Assembly (NCBI GenBank): GCA_037969565.1
Contig: JBBKXQ010000001.1
Coordinates: forward strand, 1 to 31,484
Direction of reading: 5' to 3'
Length of the DNA: 31,484 bases
Source: SZUA-35 sp037969565
GTDB lineage: Bacteria > Actinomycetota > Acidimicrobiia > Acidimicrobiales > SZUA-35
The translations under genes and the position numbers were made by a program. Every line of letters begins with the position of its first letter. Within the stretch, counting starts at the first letter, position 1. The notes under the pieces were generated by a model. The model saw only the letters and a program-made list of their open reading frames with translations, searched no databases and had not been told where the DNA came from. This document shows, piece by piece, positions 1-7,971 of this stretch.

Positions 1-123
1 GCTTCCCTCGTGGAATACGCCCTCCTCGTTGCCCTCATTGCTGTGGTTTGTATCGCTGCCGTCACCCTGTTGGGTAAGGGCGCATCGGCCAAGTTCTCTG
101 AGGTCAGCTCAGCCATCGAGTAA
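1..123 (+). CDS. Flp/Fap-type pilin subunit, 3' end only
   Basis: The 40 visible residues begin ASLVEYALLVALIAVV and end FSEVSSAIE before a TAA stop. The ALLVALIAVV core with a Glu four residues into the visible part matches the mature N-terminus of Flp pilins, where a conserved glutamate (position 5 of mature pilin) and a Tyr precede one hydrophobic helix. By family knowledge such subunits are made with a short leader, cut by a prepilin peptidase, and assembled by a Tad secretion system into thin adhesive pili. The leader and start lie outside the window, so promoter and neighbours cannot be judged. A strong hairpin follows 33 nt after the stop, so this is probably the last gene of its transcript. 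Confidence 0.85.
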   Translation, partial: ASLVEYALLVALIAVVCIAAVTLLGKGASAKFSEVSSAIE

Positions 124-156
124 TCGTTCCGCGGTTGTTCGATCCGATCTACGACG

Positions 157-184
157 GAGGCGGGGTGCTCAGGCACCCCGCCTC
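157..184 (+). terminator. Strong hairpin after the pilin gene
   Basis: A perfect 12-bp stem (GAGGCGGGGTGC with its complement) closes a TCAG tetraloop. It lies between the pilin stop and the uvrB promoter. There is no real T-run after it (TGTCGCG), so it may stop transcription without a classical U-tract or act as a 3' stabiliser. Confidence 0.7.
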
Positions 185-193
185 TGTCGCGTC

Positions 194-226
194 CAGGGAG
201 CCGCGTTCAGGGAGCCGCGTTCAGGG
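194..226 (+). repeat. 14-bp tandem duplication, 2.4 copies
   Basis: The unit CAGGGAGCCGCGTT occurs twice head to tail, followed by a third partial CAGGG. It lies between the pilin terminator and the uvrB promoter and is probably a slippage product. No function is evident. Confidence 0.85.
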
Positions 227-260
227 CGTACGTCACCATCAGGCTGTCACACCCGGTCGA

Positions 261-266
261 TAACCT
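261..266 (+). promoter_or_regulatory. -10 element TAACCT of uvrB (leaderless)
   Basis: TAACCT fits the actinobacterial -10 pattern TANNNT and ends 6 nt before the ATG at 273. There is no Shine-Dalgarno sequence, so the transcript probably starts at the start codon. No clear -35 and no GAAC-N4-GTTC LexA box was found upstream, unlike uvrA. Confidence 0.5.
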
Positions 267-272
267 TTGCCG

Positions 273-2327
273 ATGAGTTCTCGACCCGAACCAGCGAGCA
301 ACGTCCCGTTCCGAATGGTCGCTGACTACGAGCCGGCCGGCGACCAGCCAACGGCGATTGCCCAACTCACCGATGGCATTCGGCGCGGCGATCAGCAACA
401 GACGCTGCTCGGCATCACCGGCTCGGGAAAGTCGGCAACCATCGCCTGGACGATCCAAGAAGTACAACGTCCAACCCTCGTGATCGCTCCCAATAAGTCG
501 CTCGCTGCCCAATTGGCCAACGAGTTCCGCGAATTCTTCCCCGACAATCGGGTCGAGTATTTCGTGAGCTACTACGACTACTACCAGCCCGAGGCCTACA
601 TACCGAGTAGTGACACCTACATCGAGAAGGATTCGTCGGTCAACGACGACATCGATCGTCTGCGGCACGCCGCCACGTCGGCCCTGCTCACCAGACGAGA
701 CACGATCGTGGTCGCTTCCGTGTCGTGTATCTACGGGCTCGGGTCGCCCGAGGAGTATTTCAAGAAGCTGCTGCTGGTCCGGGTCGGCGAAGATCACGAC
801 CAGCGGGCCATTCTCAGTGATCTCGTCGACATGCGCTACGAGCGCAACGACATGACCCTCGGACGAGGCAAGTTCCGAGTGCGAGGAGACACGATCGAGG
901 TCCATCCCGCCTACGAGGAGTTCGTGGTTCGAATCTCGCTGTTCGGCGACGAGGTCGAGTCGATCACTACCCTCGACCCACTCACGGGTGAACGGATCGA
1001 TGAACTCGATGAACTCGTGGTGTTCCCGGCCACCCACTACTCGGCGTCGGATGACCGGATGCAACGAGCGATCGGCAGCATCGAGCAGGAATTGCAGCAG
1101 CAGCTCGCCAAGTTCGAGAAGGAGGGCAAGCTGCTCGAGGCCCAACGGTTGAGAATGCGAACGCAGTACGACCTTGAAATGATGCAGGAAATGGGGTTCT
1201 GCAACGGCATCGAGAACTACAGCCGACACATCGACGGACGACAGCCGGGCGAAGCCCCGTACACACTCCTCGACTTCTTCCCCGACGACTACCTCACCAT
1301 CATCGACGAGAGCCATGTCGCGGTGCCTCAGCTCAACGGCCAGTACGCCGGCGACCGGAGCCGCAAGGAGACACTCATCGAACACGGTTTCCGTCTTCCA
1401 TCGGCCGCCGACAATCGCCCGATCCGGTTCGAGGAGTGGCGAGAACAAGCGGGGCAGACGATCTTCCTCTCCGCCACACCCGGACCCTATGAACTCGAGC
1501 ATTCGTCGCAATTGGTCGAACAGATCGCCCGTCCAACAGGACTTCTCGATCCCGAAGTGGTCATCCGGCCCACCAAGGGCCAGATCGACGACATCCTGGC
1601 CGAGATCGCCAAGGTCGTCGAAGCCGATGGCCGGGTGCTCATCACCACGCTCACCAAGAAGATGTCGGAAGATCTCACGGATTACCTTCTCGAGCAGGGG
1701 CTTCGCGTCCGCTACTTGCACTCCGAGATCGACACGATTCAGCGCATCGAACTCCTCCGAGGTCTCCGGCTCGGAGACTTCGATGTCCTCGTCGGCATCA
1801 ACCTGCTGCGCGAGGGCCTCGACCTTCCCGAGGTTCAGCTCGTGTGCATCCTCGACGCCGACAAGGAGGGTTTCCTCCGATCGGAAACATCGCTCATCCA
1901 GACGATGGGTCGGGCCGCCAGGAACATCGATGGTCGCGTGATCATGTACGCCGACAAGATCACCGATTCCATGCAGCGAGCGATGTCGGAAACCAACCGT
2001 CGTCGGGGTCTCCAGGAGCAGTACAACCTCGAGCATGGGATCAACCCGCAATCGATCCGCAAAGCCGTCACCGACATCCTGGCCATGATGCGGCCCGGTG
2101 GTTCGGAAACGGCGCCGGTGCCCGGTTCCGACACCCGCAAGCGGCGCCCGGCCGAAGTCAAGCGCCTCAAGGAGTTGGCCGATCTCCCCGAGGACGAACT
2201 TCGTCGCCTGATTCTCACGCTCGAAGAGGAGATGCGGGAAGCGTCGACTGATCTGCGATTCGAGTATGCGGCCCGTATTCGAGATGAGATTCGAGACCTT
2301 CGACGTGAGCTACGGGAAATGGTCTGA
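273..2327 (+). CDS. uvrB: UvrABC excision nuclease subunit B
   Basis: UvrB is the helicase-like damage-verification subunit of nucleotide excision repair. It is loaded by UvrA and recruits UvrC. The protein (684 aa, normal family length) has a Walker A motif GITGSGKS near residue 48, the Tyr-rich beta-hairpin region (YFVSYYDYYQPEAY) that inserts between DNA strands, the DESH Walker B box near residue 345, LSATPG, helicase motifs V/VI (GINLLREGLDLPEV, QTMGRAARN), and a C-terminal UVR motif (residues about 645-680) that contacts UvrC. The ATG at 273 is preferred over the in-frame TTG at 267 because it sits 6 nt after TAACCT. A membrane-protein gene separates it from uvrA. Confidence 0.97.
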   Translation: MSSRPEPASNVPFRMVADYEPAGDQPTAIAQLTDGIRRGDQQQTLLGITGSGKSATIAWTIQEVQRPTLVIAPNKSLAAQLANEFREFFPDNRVEYFVSYYDYYQPEAYIPSSDTYIEKDSSVNDDIDRLRHAATSALLTRRDTIVVASVSCIYGLGSPEEYFKKLLLVRVGEDHDQRAILSDLVDMRYERNDMTLGRGKFRVRGDTIEVHPAYEEFVVRISLFGDEVESITTLDPLTGERIDELDELVVFPATHYSASDDRMQRAIGSIEQELQQQLAKFEKEGKLLEAQRLRMRTQYDLEMMQEMGFCNGIENYSRHIDGRQPGEAPYTLLDFFPDDYLTIIDESHVAVPQLNGQYAGDRSRKETLIEHGFRLPSAADNRPIRFEEWREQAGQTIFLSATPGPYELEHSSQLVEQIARPTGLLDPEVVIRPTKGQIDDILAEIAKVVEADGRVLITTLTKKMSEDLTDYLLEQGLRVRYLHSEIDTIQRIELLRGLRLGDFDVLVGINLLREGLDLPEVQLVCILDADKEGFLRSETSLIQTMGRAARNIDGRVIMYADKITDSMQRAMSETNRRRGLQEQYNLEHGINPQSIRKAVTDILAMMRPGGSETAPVPGSDTRKRRPAEVKRLKELADLPEDELRRLILTLEEEMREASTDLRFEYAARIRDEIRDLRRELREMV

Positions 2328-2333
2328 CGGGCG

Positions 2334-2360
2334 TCAAGTCCTTCATTCCGAGGCCGATGG
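2334..2360 (+). promoter_or_regulatory. Sigma-28-like promoter: TCAA-N15-GCCGATGG
   Basis: TCAA at 2334-2337, a 15-nt spacer, then GCCGATGG at 2353-2360. The GTG start of the next gene begins exactly 6 nt later. The layout resembles the FliA/SigD/WhiG consensus TAAA-N15-GCCGATAA. No TANNNT box is present here. It is one of seven similar sites in the window. Confidence 0.55.
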
Positions 2361-2366
2361 GAGGAA

Positions 2367-4115
2367 GTGGATGTTCTGGAACATGGCGCTTCTTCCGCCC
2401 GAGTCGAGGTGTCGGCCGATGAGCACGACGGAGGAGCCACTCGAACTCGCTGGTTTCTCCGTCGGATCGTTTGGGCACTGGTCCTTTTCCTGATCTATGC
2501 CGTCGCGGCTTCCTTCACCAGCCCAGAGGCCTATCTCAGTACTGATGTCGGGGGGAAGACGGCCTCGGTGGCGGCCATGGTGGAACGTGACGACTGGAAC
2601 GTCGACATGGGCTATTGGGCCGCCGAGTTCGACCCCCTCGGTGTCAACTACCCATTCGCGCACACGGTCCTCACGTCGAAGGGACAATGGGTCAACACCA
2701 CGTCGCTTCCGATGGTGTTGCTGGCCCGGCCGCTCTGGGCAGTCGGAGGATTCTGGGGTGCCTTGCTGTTACCGATGCTCGGCGCGGTGGCGACGTCGTG
2801 GTTTGCCGCCGACCTCGAGAAGCGCCTGGTCGGTGGAACGGGCTTCCGTTCGTTCTGGATTGTCGGCCTGACGACTCCGACGTTCGTGTATGCGCTCGAT
2901 TTCTGGGAGCACACCATCGGATTGGCCCTGATGACACTGGCCACCGTGAAGGTCTTGGCTGCGATCGAATCTCGATCGTGGCGACCGGCCCTTGTCTCGG
3001 GAGTGGCGTTCGGTATGGCTGCCGCGTTGCGCCAGGAAGCCCTTGTCTACGGATTCATCGCCGGCCTGGCGCTCGGTGGCTGGTTGCTCGTTGCCGACGG
3101 AGCAACACCGGTCGAGCGAGTCCGGCGCGCCGTCGGACCGATCTCGGCGATGTTGTCCGGGGTGATCGCCATCACGGTGGCCAACGCCTATCTCGAAGCC
3201 AGGGTGTTGGGCGCGGCCGCCCGCACGGCACGAGGGGCGGCGACGACGACGAGTCTCGGCGACGACCTCCCGCTTCGAGCCCAAGCGGCGTTCGCCAGTT
3301 TCCTCTCGCCAATCAATTCCTTCCATCCGATCACCTGGTTCATCGGGGGAGCCCTCCTCATTTCCCTCGTCTGGCTCACGATTGCGGCGATCTACGGGCT
3401 CGATCGGCGACGACCAACGGTGGTCTTGCTCGCGATCGGCGGCACCGTCCTGGTCGCGCGGGTCGCGACGTTCGGCCCGACCTTCGTTCCGGGCCTGGTT
3501 CCGACAGCTCCTCTGGCTGCGGCCGGACTCACACTGGGATTCGCCAGCAAGAAGTGGCTGCTTCTGGTGCTCGGTGTGCTTCCTTTACCGCTGCTCTGGA
3601 TGGTGCAGTTTCCCCAAGGAGTGTTGCCCCAGTGGGGCGGGCGGTATCTGTTGCTTTCCGGCCTGATTCTCGTGGTGATGGCATGCGCCTATCTCCCATC
3701 GGTCGACCGCCAGGTGTTCAGGGGACTCGTGTTCGGTGGTCTCGCCGTCACCTTGATGGGGGTGTGGTGGACCGCCGTTCGCACGAATCTCGTGGAAGAT
3801 CATTGGGACATCATTCGGGCGCTTCCCGCCAGCGACGAGACGGTGCTGGTCTGGCGCGACTCGATCCATGCCCGAGAGGCCGGACCACTGATGGTCGAGA
3901 ATCGCTGGTTGAGTGCACATACCGATGAGGAGGTCGCTCACCTTCTCGGCGTCTTGGACGCCGCTGACATCGACACCTTCTACTACGTCGAGGGGTTGGA
4001 GTTCGTGCCGCAGACGTTCGACGGGTTCGCCCCCGTGCCCTCCGAGAGCGATTCCTACATGGAAGTATTCGACTCCGAAATCACGCGATTCGAGCGAGTT
4101 CAGCCACTGCGGTGA
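2367..4115 (+). CDS. Unrecognised multi-pass membrane protein, possibly GT-C-like
   Basis: 582 aa. A charged N-terminal tail of about 30 residues precedes a first membrane helix (ALVLFLIYAVAASF), then a non-membrane loop with several acidic residues (ERDDWNVDMGYWAAEFDP), roughly ten further hydrophobic segments, and a soluble C-terminal domain of about 110 residues. A first extracytoplasmic loop rich in Asp/Glu between early helices is typical of GT-C glycosyltransferases that use polyprenyl-phosphate sugars, but I see no motif that proves it; the function is unknown. The GTG start follows GGAGGAA almost directly, too close for normal ribosome binding, and is 6 nt after a GCCGATGG box, so a leaderless mRNA is likely. 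It splits the uvrB/uvrA pair and may serve the polysaccharide genes downstream of uvrA. Confidence 0.75.
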   Translation: MDVLEHGASSARVEVSADEHDGGATRTRWFLRRIVWALVLFLIYAVAASFTSPEAYLSTDVGGKTASVAAMVERDDWNVDMGYWAAEFDPLGVNYPFAHTVLTSKGQWVNTTSLPMVLLARPLWAVGGFWGALLLPMLGAVATSWFAADLEKRLVGGTGFRSFWIVGLTTPTFVYALDFWEHTIGLALMTLATVKVLAAIESRSWRPALVSGVAFGMAAALRQEALVYGFIAGLALGGWLLVADGATPVERVRRAVGPISAMLSGVIAITVANAYLEARVLGAAARTARGAATTTSLGDDLPLRAQAAFASFLSPINSFHPITWFIGGALLISLVWLTIAAIYGLDRRRPTVVLLAIGGTVLVARVATFGPTFVPGLVPTAPLAAAGLTLGFASKKWLLLVLGVLPLPLLWMVQFPQGVLPQWGGRYLLLSGLILVVMACAYLPSVDRQVFRGLVFGGLAVTLMGVWWTAVRTNLVEDHWDIIRALPASDETVLVWRDSIHAREAGPLMVENRWLSAHTDEEVAHLLGVLDAADIDTFYYVEGLEFVPQTFDGFAPVPSESDSYMEVFDSEITRFERVQPLR

Positions 4116-4153
4116 CACCGTCGGCGGTCACGAGTGGCAAACGCCTCACCGCC

Positions 4154-4167
4154 CGAACAGGTGTTCT
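4154..4167 (+). promoter_or_regulatory. LexA (SOS) box upstream of uvrA
   Basis: CGAACAGGTGTTCT matches the Gram-positive/actinobacterial LexA operator CGAACRNRYGTTYC at 13 of 14 positions, with intact GAAC and GTTC half-sites. It spans about -41 to -28 relative to the start codon of uvrA, so bound LexA would block the -35 region. uvrA is a classical SOS gene. Confidence 0.8.
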
Positions 4168-4181
4168 AGTTGCTCGCTCGC

Positions 4182-4187
4182 TACGAT
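4182..4187 (+). promoter_or_regulatory. -10 element TACGAT of uvrA (leaderless)
   Basis: TACGAT fits TANNNT and ends 7 nt before the GTG at 4195. No Shine-Dalgarno sequence precedes that GTG, so transcription probably begins at the start codon. The LexA box lies just upstream. No convincing -35 hexamer is seen. Confidence 0.55.
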
Positions 4188-4194
4188 CTGGCCG

Positions 4195-7053
4195 GTGGGG
4201 AACACCATCGAGATACGCGGCGCCCGCGAACACAACCTGAAGAACGTCGACCTCACCCTCCCACGGGAGAAGTTGATCGTCTTCACCGGTTTGTCCGGCT
4301 CCGGAAAGTCATCGCTCGCCTTCGACACGATCTATGCCGAGGGTCAGCGCCGTTACGTCGAGTCGCTCTCGGCCTACGCCCGGCAGTTTCTGGGTCAGAT
4401 GGACAAACCCGACGTCGACTTCATCGAAGGTCTGTCGCCGGCGATCTCGATCGATCAGAAGTCGGCCAGCCGCAATCCGCGGTCGACCGTCGGCACCGTC
4501 ACCGAGGTCTACGACTATCTGCGCTTGCTCTTCGCCCGGGTGGGTGTGCCCCACGACCCGGAAACCGGCGAACGGCTGATCAAGCAGACGCCCCAGCAGA
4601 TCGTCGACCAGGTCTTGCGCCTCCCCGACGGCACCCGTTTCCAGGTTTTGGCTCCCGTCGTCCGGGGCCGAAAAGGCACGTACGAAACGCTCATGACCGA
4701 CCTCGCGGGGCAGGGTTTCGCTCGGGCCATCGTCGACGGCGAACTCGTCGAACTCGATGGCGACCTTCCCGAACTCGTGCGCTACGAGATGCATGACATC
4801 CGCGTCGTTGTCGATCGTCTGGTTCGACGCGATGGAATCGATCGTCGTCTCACCGACTCGATGGAAACGGCGCTTCGCTTGGCCGAAGGTGTTGCCGAGA
4901 TCGAGATCGTTCCCCCCAAGGGTGATGACTCCGAGGTCGAGTTGCTGACCTTCAGCCAGCATCTGTCCCGCCCGTCTGACGGGAAGAGCTTCGAAGAGCT
5001 CGCTCCCCGCAATTTCTCCTTCAACTCACCGTATGGAGCCTGTTCGGCCTGCGATGGTCTGGGCACCACCTACGAAGTCGACCCCGAACTGCTGGTTCCC
5101 AATCCCGACCTGTCGATTGGCGATGGTGCCATCCATCCCTGGGCCGGCAACCGAAGCCGCTACTTCGGTCGGCTCGTCGAATCCGTGTGCGAGGAATACG
5201 GCATCCCGGTCGACGAACCATGGTCGTCGCTGTCGAAGAAGCAACAAAAACTCTTGCTCAACGGTGGCGCGGCCAAGAAGATCACGGTCCGCTACAAGAA
5301 CCGCTACGGGCGGCTCCGCACCTACAACGCCACCTACGAGGGTGTCGTCAACTACCTGCGGCGGCGTCACACCGAAGCCGAATCCGACAGCCAGCGTGAG
5401 CAAATCGAGGGCTACATGCGCGAGGTGGATTGCCCCACTTGCGACGGTGCCCGTCTCAATCCGTTGTCGCTGGCCTGCCTGGTAGACGGCCATTCGATCG
5501 CTGAACTGTGCAACATGTCGATCGGCGAAGCAGCGAAGGCTCTCGAGGTTCTCGAACTGTCCGACCGTGACCTGATGATCGCCGAACGAGTCATCAAGGA
5601 AATCAACGCCCGGCTCGGATTTCTTCTCGACGTCGGCCTCGATTATCTCACCATGGGACGTTCGGCGGCCACGTTGAGCGGCGGCGAAGCCCAACGGATC
5701 CGGTTGGCGAGCCAGATCGGCAGCGGCCTCACTGGCGTCCTCTATGTCCTCGATGAGCCGTCGATCGGCCTCCATCAGCGAGACAACGCGAAATTGATCG
5801 GCACCCTTCAACGCCTTCGCGACATCGGCAACACCGTGATCGTCGTCGAACACGACGAGGAAACCATCGCCATCGCCGATCATGTGGTCGATATCGGGCC
5901 TGGCGCCGGCGAACACGGGGGAGAGGTGGTTTACAGCGGAGGCGTGACCGGCCTGAAAAAGCGGCGAGGGTCGATCACTGGCAGTTACCTGTCGGGCAAG
6001 AAGTCCATTCCCGTGCCCTCGGTGCGGCGCCTGCCGGGCGATGAGAAGCTGCAGATCTTCGGCGCTCGCGAGCACAATCTCAAGAACATCGATGTGGAGA
6101 TCCCGCTCGGTTGTTTCGTCGCCATCACCGGTGTGTCCGGTTCGGGCAAGTCCACGCTGATCAACGAGATTCTTCTGAAGTCCCTCATGCAGAAGATCTA
6201 CCGATCGAAGAAGCCGCCAGGATTGCATCGCTCGCTCGCCGGCCTCGAGTATCTCGACAAGGTGATCGACATCGATCAGTCACCCATCGGTCGAACGCCT
6301 CGTTCCAACCCGGCCACCTACACCGGCGTGTTCGATCACGTTCGGAAACTGTTCGCCATGACCAACGAGTCGAAGGTGCGTGGATATCAGCCCGGGCGCT
6401 TCTCGTTCAACGTCTCCGGCGGGCGCTGCGAGGCCTGCTCGGGCGATGGCACGATCAAGATCGAGATGCATTTCCTGCCCGATGTCTACGTGCCGTGCGA
6501 GGTTTGTAAAGGCGCCCGCTACAACCGCGACACGCTCGAGATCCAGTTCAAGGGCAAAACCATCGCCGATGTGTTGAACATGCCGATCGAGGAAGGCTTG
6601 GAGTTTTTCGCCAATCAGCCTCCGATCGCTCGTCATCTGCAAACCCTGGTTGATGTGGGGCTGGGTTACGTGCGATTGGGCCAGCCCGCTCCGACGTTGT
6701 CAGGCGGAGAGGCGCAGCGGGTCAAGCTCGCATCCGAGCTGGCCAAACGTTCCACCGGTCACACGATCTATCTTCTCGACGAGCCAACCACCGGTCTGCA
6801 TTTCGAAGACATCCGGCGCCTGCTCACCGTGCTCACGAGGCTGGTCGATCAGGGCAACACCGTGCTCGTGATCGAGCACAATCTCGACGTGATCAAAACG
6901 GCGGATTGGCTCATCGATCTCGGACCCGAAGGTGGCACCGGGGGCGGAACCGTCGTTGCCACGGGTAGCCCAGAAGACGTTGCCCGAACCAGTGCCAGCC
7001 ACACCGGCCGCTATCTGAAGAAGCTGCTCGACGGCGGGACTCGCCAGCGGTAG
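4195..7053 (+). CDS. uvrA: UvrABC excision nuclease subunit A
   Basis: UvrA is the dimeric ABC-type ATPase that finds bulky DNA lesions and loads UvrB. At 952 aa it has the full tandem layout: Walker A1 GLSGSGKSS near residue 33, zinc-binding Cys pairs (CSACDG, CPTCDG), signature 1 LSGGEAQRIRLAS with Walker B VLDEPSIGLH, then Walker A2 GVSGSGKST, a second Cys-rich zinc module (CEACSG, CEVCKG) and signature 2 LSGGEAQRVKLAS with LLDEPTTGLH. The frame is open far upstream into the previous gene, but homology begins at VGNTIEIRGAREHNLKN, so the GTG at 4195, 7 nt after TACGAT, is chosen. The LexA box makes damage induction likely. Confidence 0.97.
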   Translation: MGNTIEIRGAREHNLKNVDLTLPREKLIVFTGLSGSGKSSLAFDTIYAEGQRRYVESLSAYARQFLGQMDKPDVDFIEGLSPAISIDQKSASRNPRSTVGTVTEVYDYLRLLFARVGVPHDPETGERLIKQTPQQIVDQVLRLPDGTRFQVLAPVVRGRKGTYETLMTDLAGQGFARAIVDGELVELDGDLPELVRYEMHDIRVVVDRLVRRDGIDRRLTDSMETALRLAEGVAEIEIVPPKGDDSEVELLTFSQHLSRPSDGKSFEELAPRNFSFNSPYGACSACDGLGTTYEVDPELLVPNPDLSIGDGAIHPWAGNRSRYFGRLVESVCEEYGIPVDEPWSSLSKKQQKLLLNGGAAKKITVRYKNRYGRLRTYNATYEGVVNYLRRRHTEAESDSQREQIEGYMREVDCPTCDGARLNPLSLACLVDGHSIAELCNMSIGEAAKALEVLELSDRDLMIAERVIKEINARLGFLLDVGLDYLTMGRSAATLSGGEAQRIRLASQIGSGLTGVLYVLDEPSIGLHQRDNAKLIGTLQRLRDIGNTVIVVEHDEETIAIADHVVDIGPGAGEHGGEVVYSGGVTGLKKRRGSITGSYLSGKKSIPVPSVRRLPGDEKLQIFGAREHNLKNIDVEIPLGCFVAITGVSGSGKSTLINEILLKSLMQKIYRSKKPPGLHRSLAGLEYLDKVIDIDQSPIGRTPRSNPATYTGVFDHVRKLFAMTNESKVRGYQPGRFSFNVSGGRCEACSGDGTIKIEMHFLPDVYVPCEVCKGARYNRDTLEIQFKGKTIADVLNMPIEEGLEFFANQPPIARHLQTLVDVGLGYVRLGQPAPTLSGGEAQRVKLASELAKRSTGHTIYLLDEPTTGLHFEDIRRLLTVLTRLVDQGNTVLVIEHNLDVIKTADWLIDLGPEGGTGGGTVVATGSPEDVARTSASHTGRYLKKLLDGGTRQR

Positions 7054-7098
7054 ATGGACGGCGGCTCTCCCCGACCTGGGTTATCTGACCTCCACTGA

Positions 7099-7126
7099 TC
7101 AACCCGAGGCGACTTGTCGCCGATAG
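7099..7126 (+). promoter_or_regulatory. Sigma-28-like promoter: TCAA-N16-GCCGATAG
   Basis: TCAA at 7099-7102, a 16-nt spacer, GCCGATAG at 7119-7126, and a GTG start 6 nt later. The spacer ends with the inverted repeat GCGAC-TT-GTCGC (7109-7120), which overlaps the box and could bind a regulator. Confidence 0.6.
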
Positions 7127-7132
7127 CACGAT

Positions 7133-7924
7133 GTGGTCCTCGAGAAAGCAAATGATCGACGTTCCAAGGCGGGTCCTCGGCAGCGCGTCTCGACCGTCAT
7201 CCATTTGATGATCGCCTGGTCGTTCGGTTTTTTCCTGATGGCCGTGGTGGTTCTGCAAGAGGCGGTTCCGGCCGAAACGCTGCTTCTCGATCGTGTCGTC
7301 GTCTCCGGTGGGCGTTGGTATTCGGGAATGATCACCTCCCTCGGCATCCTGGCGTGGACCGTTTCCGCCGTGGCTTGTCTGAGCGCTGCGTTCGTTGCCA
7401 AGCTCGGCCGGCGTCGTGGCGCCCAAACCGTGTTCAGCACCGCGGCCTTGTGGATCGGCGTCCTTCTGCTCGATGACCTGTTTCTCCTGCACTCCAACGT
7501 CGTTCCGCGGTTCCTGGGCGTGCCGAAGCTGACGATGGTTGCCCTGGAAGCAATTGCCGTCGTGGTTTGGCTGGCGGCTTCGCGTCGTGAGGTCGCCCGA
7601 ACTCGGTGGGAGCTCTTGGCCGCCAGCGGAGCAGCGTTTGCGCTCTCCAACGTCATGGATGTGTTCGCCGTGCTCGACGACGACCGTTGGCGTCTCATCA
7701 TCGAGGACGGATCGAAGTTCTTCGGTGTACTCGCTCTCGCCGCCTGGTCGGTCACAACGGCAGCCGACATCGCCAAGTCGGTCGTCGACCGCGCTGCTCA
7801 GGTAGCGACCGTTCCTGTGGCGGCAGGCCCCAGTTCTCTGCCCCCTCGGGTGTCGCCCTCGACCCGCCGCCAGAAACCACTGGTTGGGGCGACGTCCAAC
7901 GCTGCGGTCGGGGACGACCGGTAG
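7133..7924 (+). CDS. Unknown membrane protein with DD/H and ED motifs
   Basis: 263 aa, not recognised. About six hydrophobic segments are visible: HLMIAWSFGFFLMAVVVL near residue 24, two around residues 65-90, one at ALWIGVLLL, and others further on. Two polar motifs stand out inside or next to helices: LLDDLFLLHSNVVPRFLG (paired Asp and a His) and IIEDGSKFFG (Glu-Asp with Lys). Acidic pairs plus His in a membrane setting could bind metal or act on lipid, but that is speculation. The C-terminal 50 residues are Pro/Ser/Arg-rich and probably cytoplasmic and disordered. The start is the GTG 6 nt after GCCGATAG, without a ribosome-binding site. It is followed after 47 bp by the flippase gene, so a role in polysaccharide export or lipid-linked intermediates is plausible. 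Confidence 0.75.
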   Translation: MVLEKANDRRSKAGPRQRVSTVIHLMIAWSFGFFLMAVVVLQEAVPAETLLLDRVVVSGGRWYSGMITSLGILAWTVSAVACLSAAFVAKLGRRRGAQTVFSTAALWIGVLLLDDLFLLHSNVVPRFLGVPKLTMVALEAIAVVVWLAASRREVARTRWELLAASGAAFALSNVMDVFAVLDDDRWRLIIEDGSKFFGVLALAAWSVTTAADIAKSVVDRAAQVATVPVAAGPSSLPPRVSPSTRRQKPLVGATSNAAVGDDR

Positions 7925-7936
7925 CGCGGGAAGTCC

Positions 7937-7963
7937 TAAGCCGATGCCACTGGTTGCCGATTG
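7937..7963 (+). promoter_or_regulatory. Weak sigma-28-like promoter: TAAG-N15-GCCGATTG
   Basis: TAAG at 7937-7940, a 15-nt spacer and GCCGATTG at 7956-7963, 8 nt before the flippase ATG. It is the least regular of the seven similar sites (TTG instead of TAG/TGG, and a gap of 8 rather than 6). Confidence 0.35.
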
Positions 7964-7971
7964 AGAACCAG

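Noticed and set aside
269..276. GCCGATGA at the uvrB start as another sigma-28-like box
   Set aside because: It overlaps the start codon itself and has no TAAA/TCAA at 15-16 nt upstream. TAACCT explains the start better.
207..2051. Long open frame on the minus strand opposite uvrB (614 codons)
   Set aside because: It mirrors the codon pattern of uvrB, has no recognisable domain and no start signal. Long antisense frames are expected opposite GC-rich genes.
5026..6228. 400-codon minus-strand frame inside uvrA
   Set aside because: No domain or start signal; it is explained by the GC-rich uvrA coding sequence.
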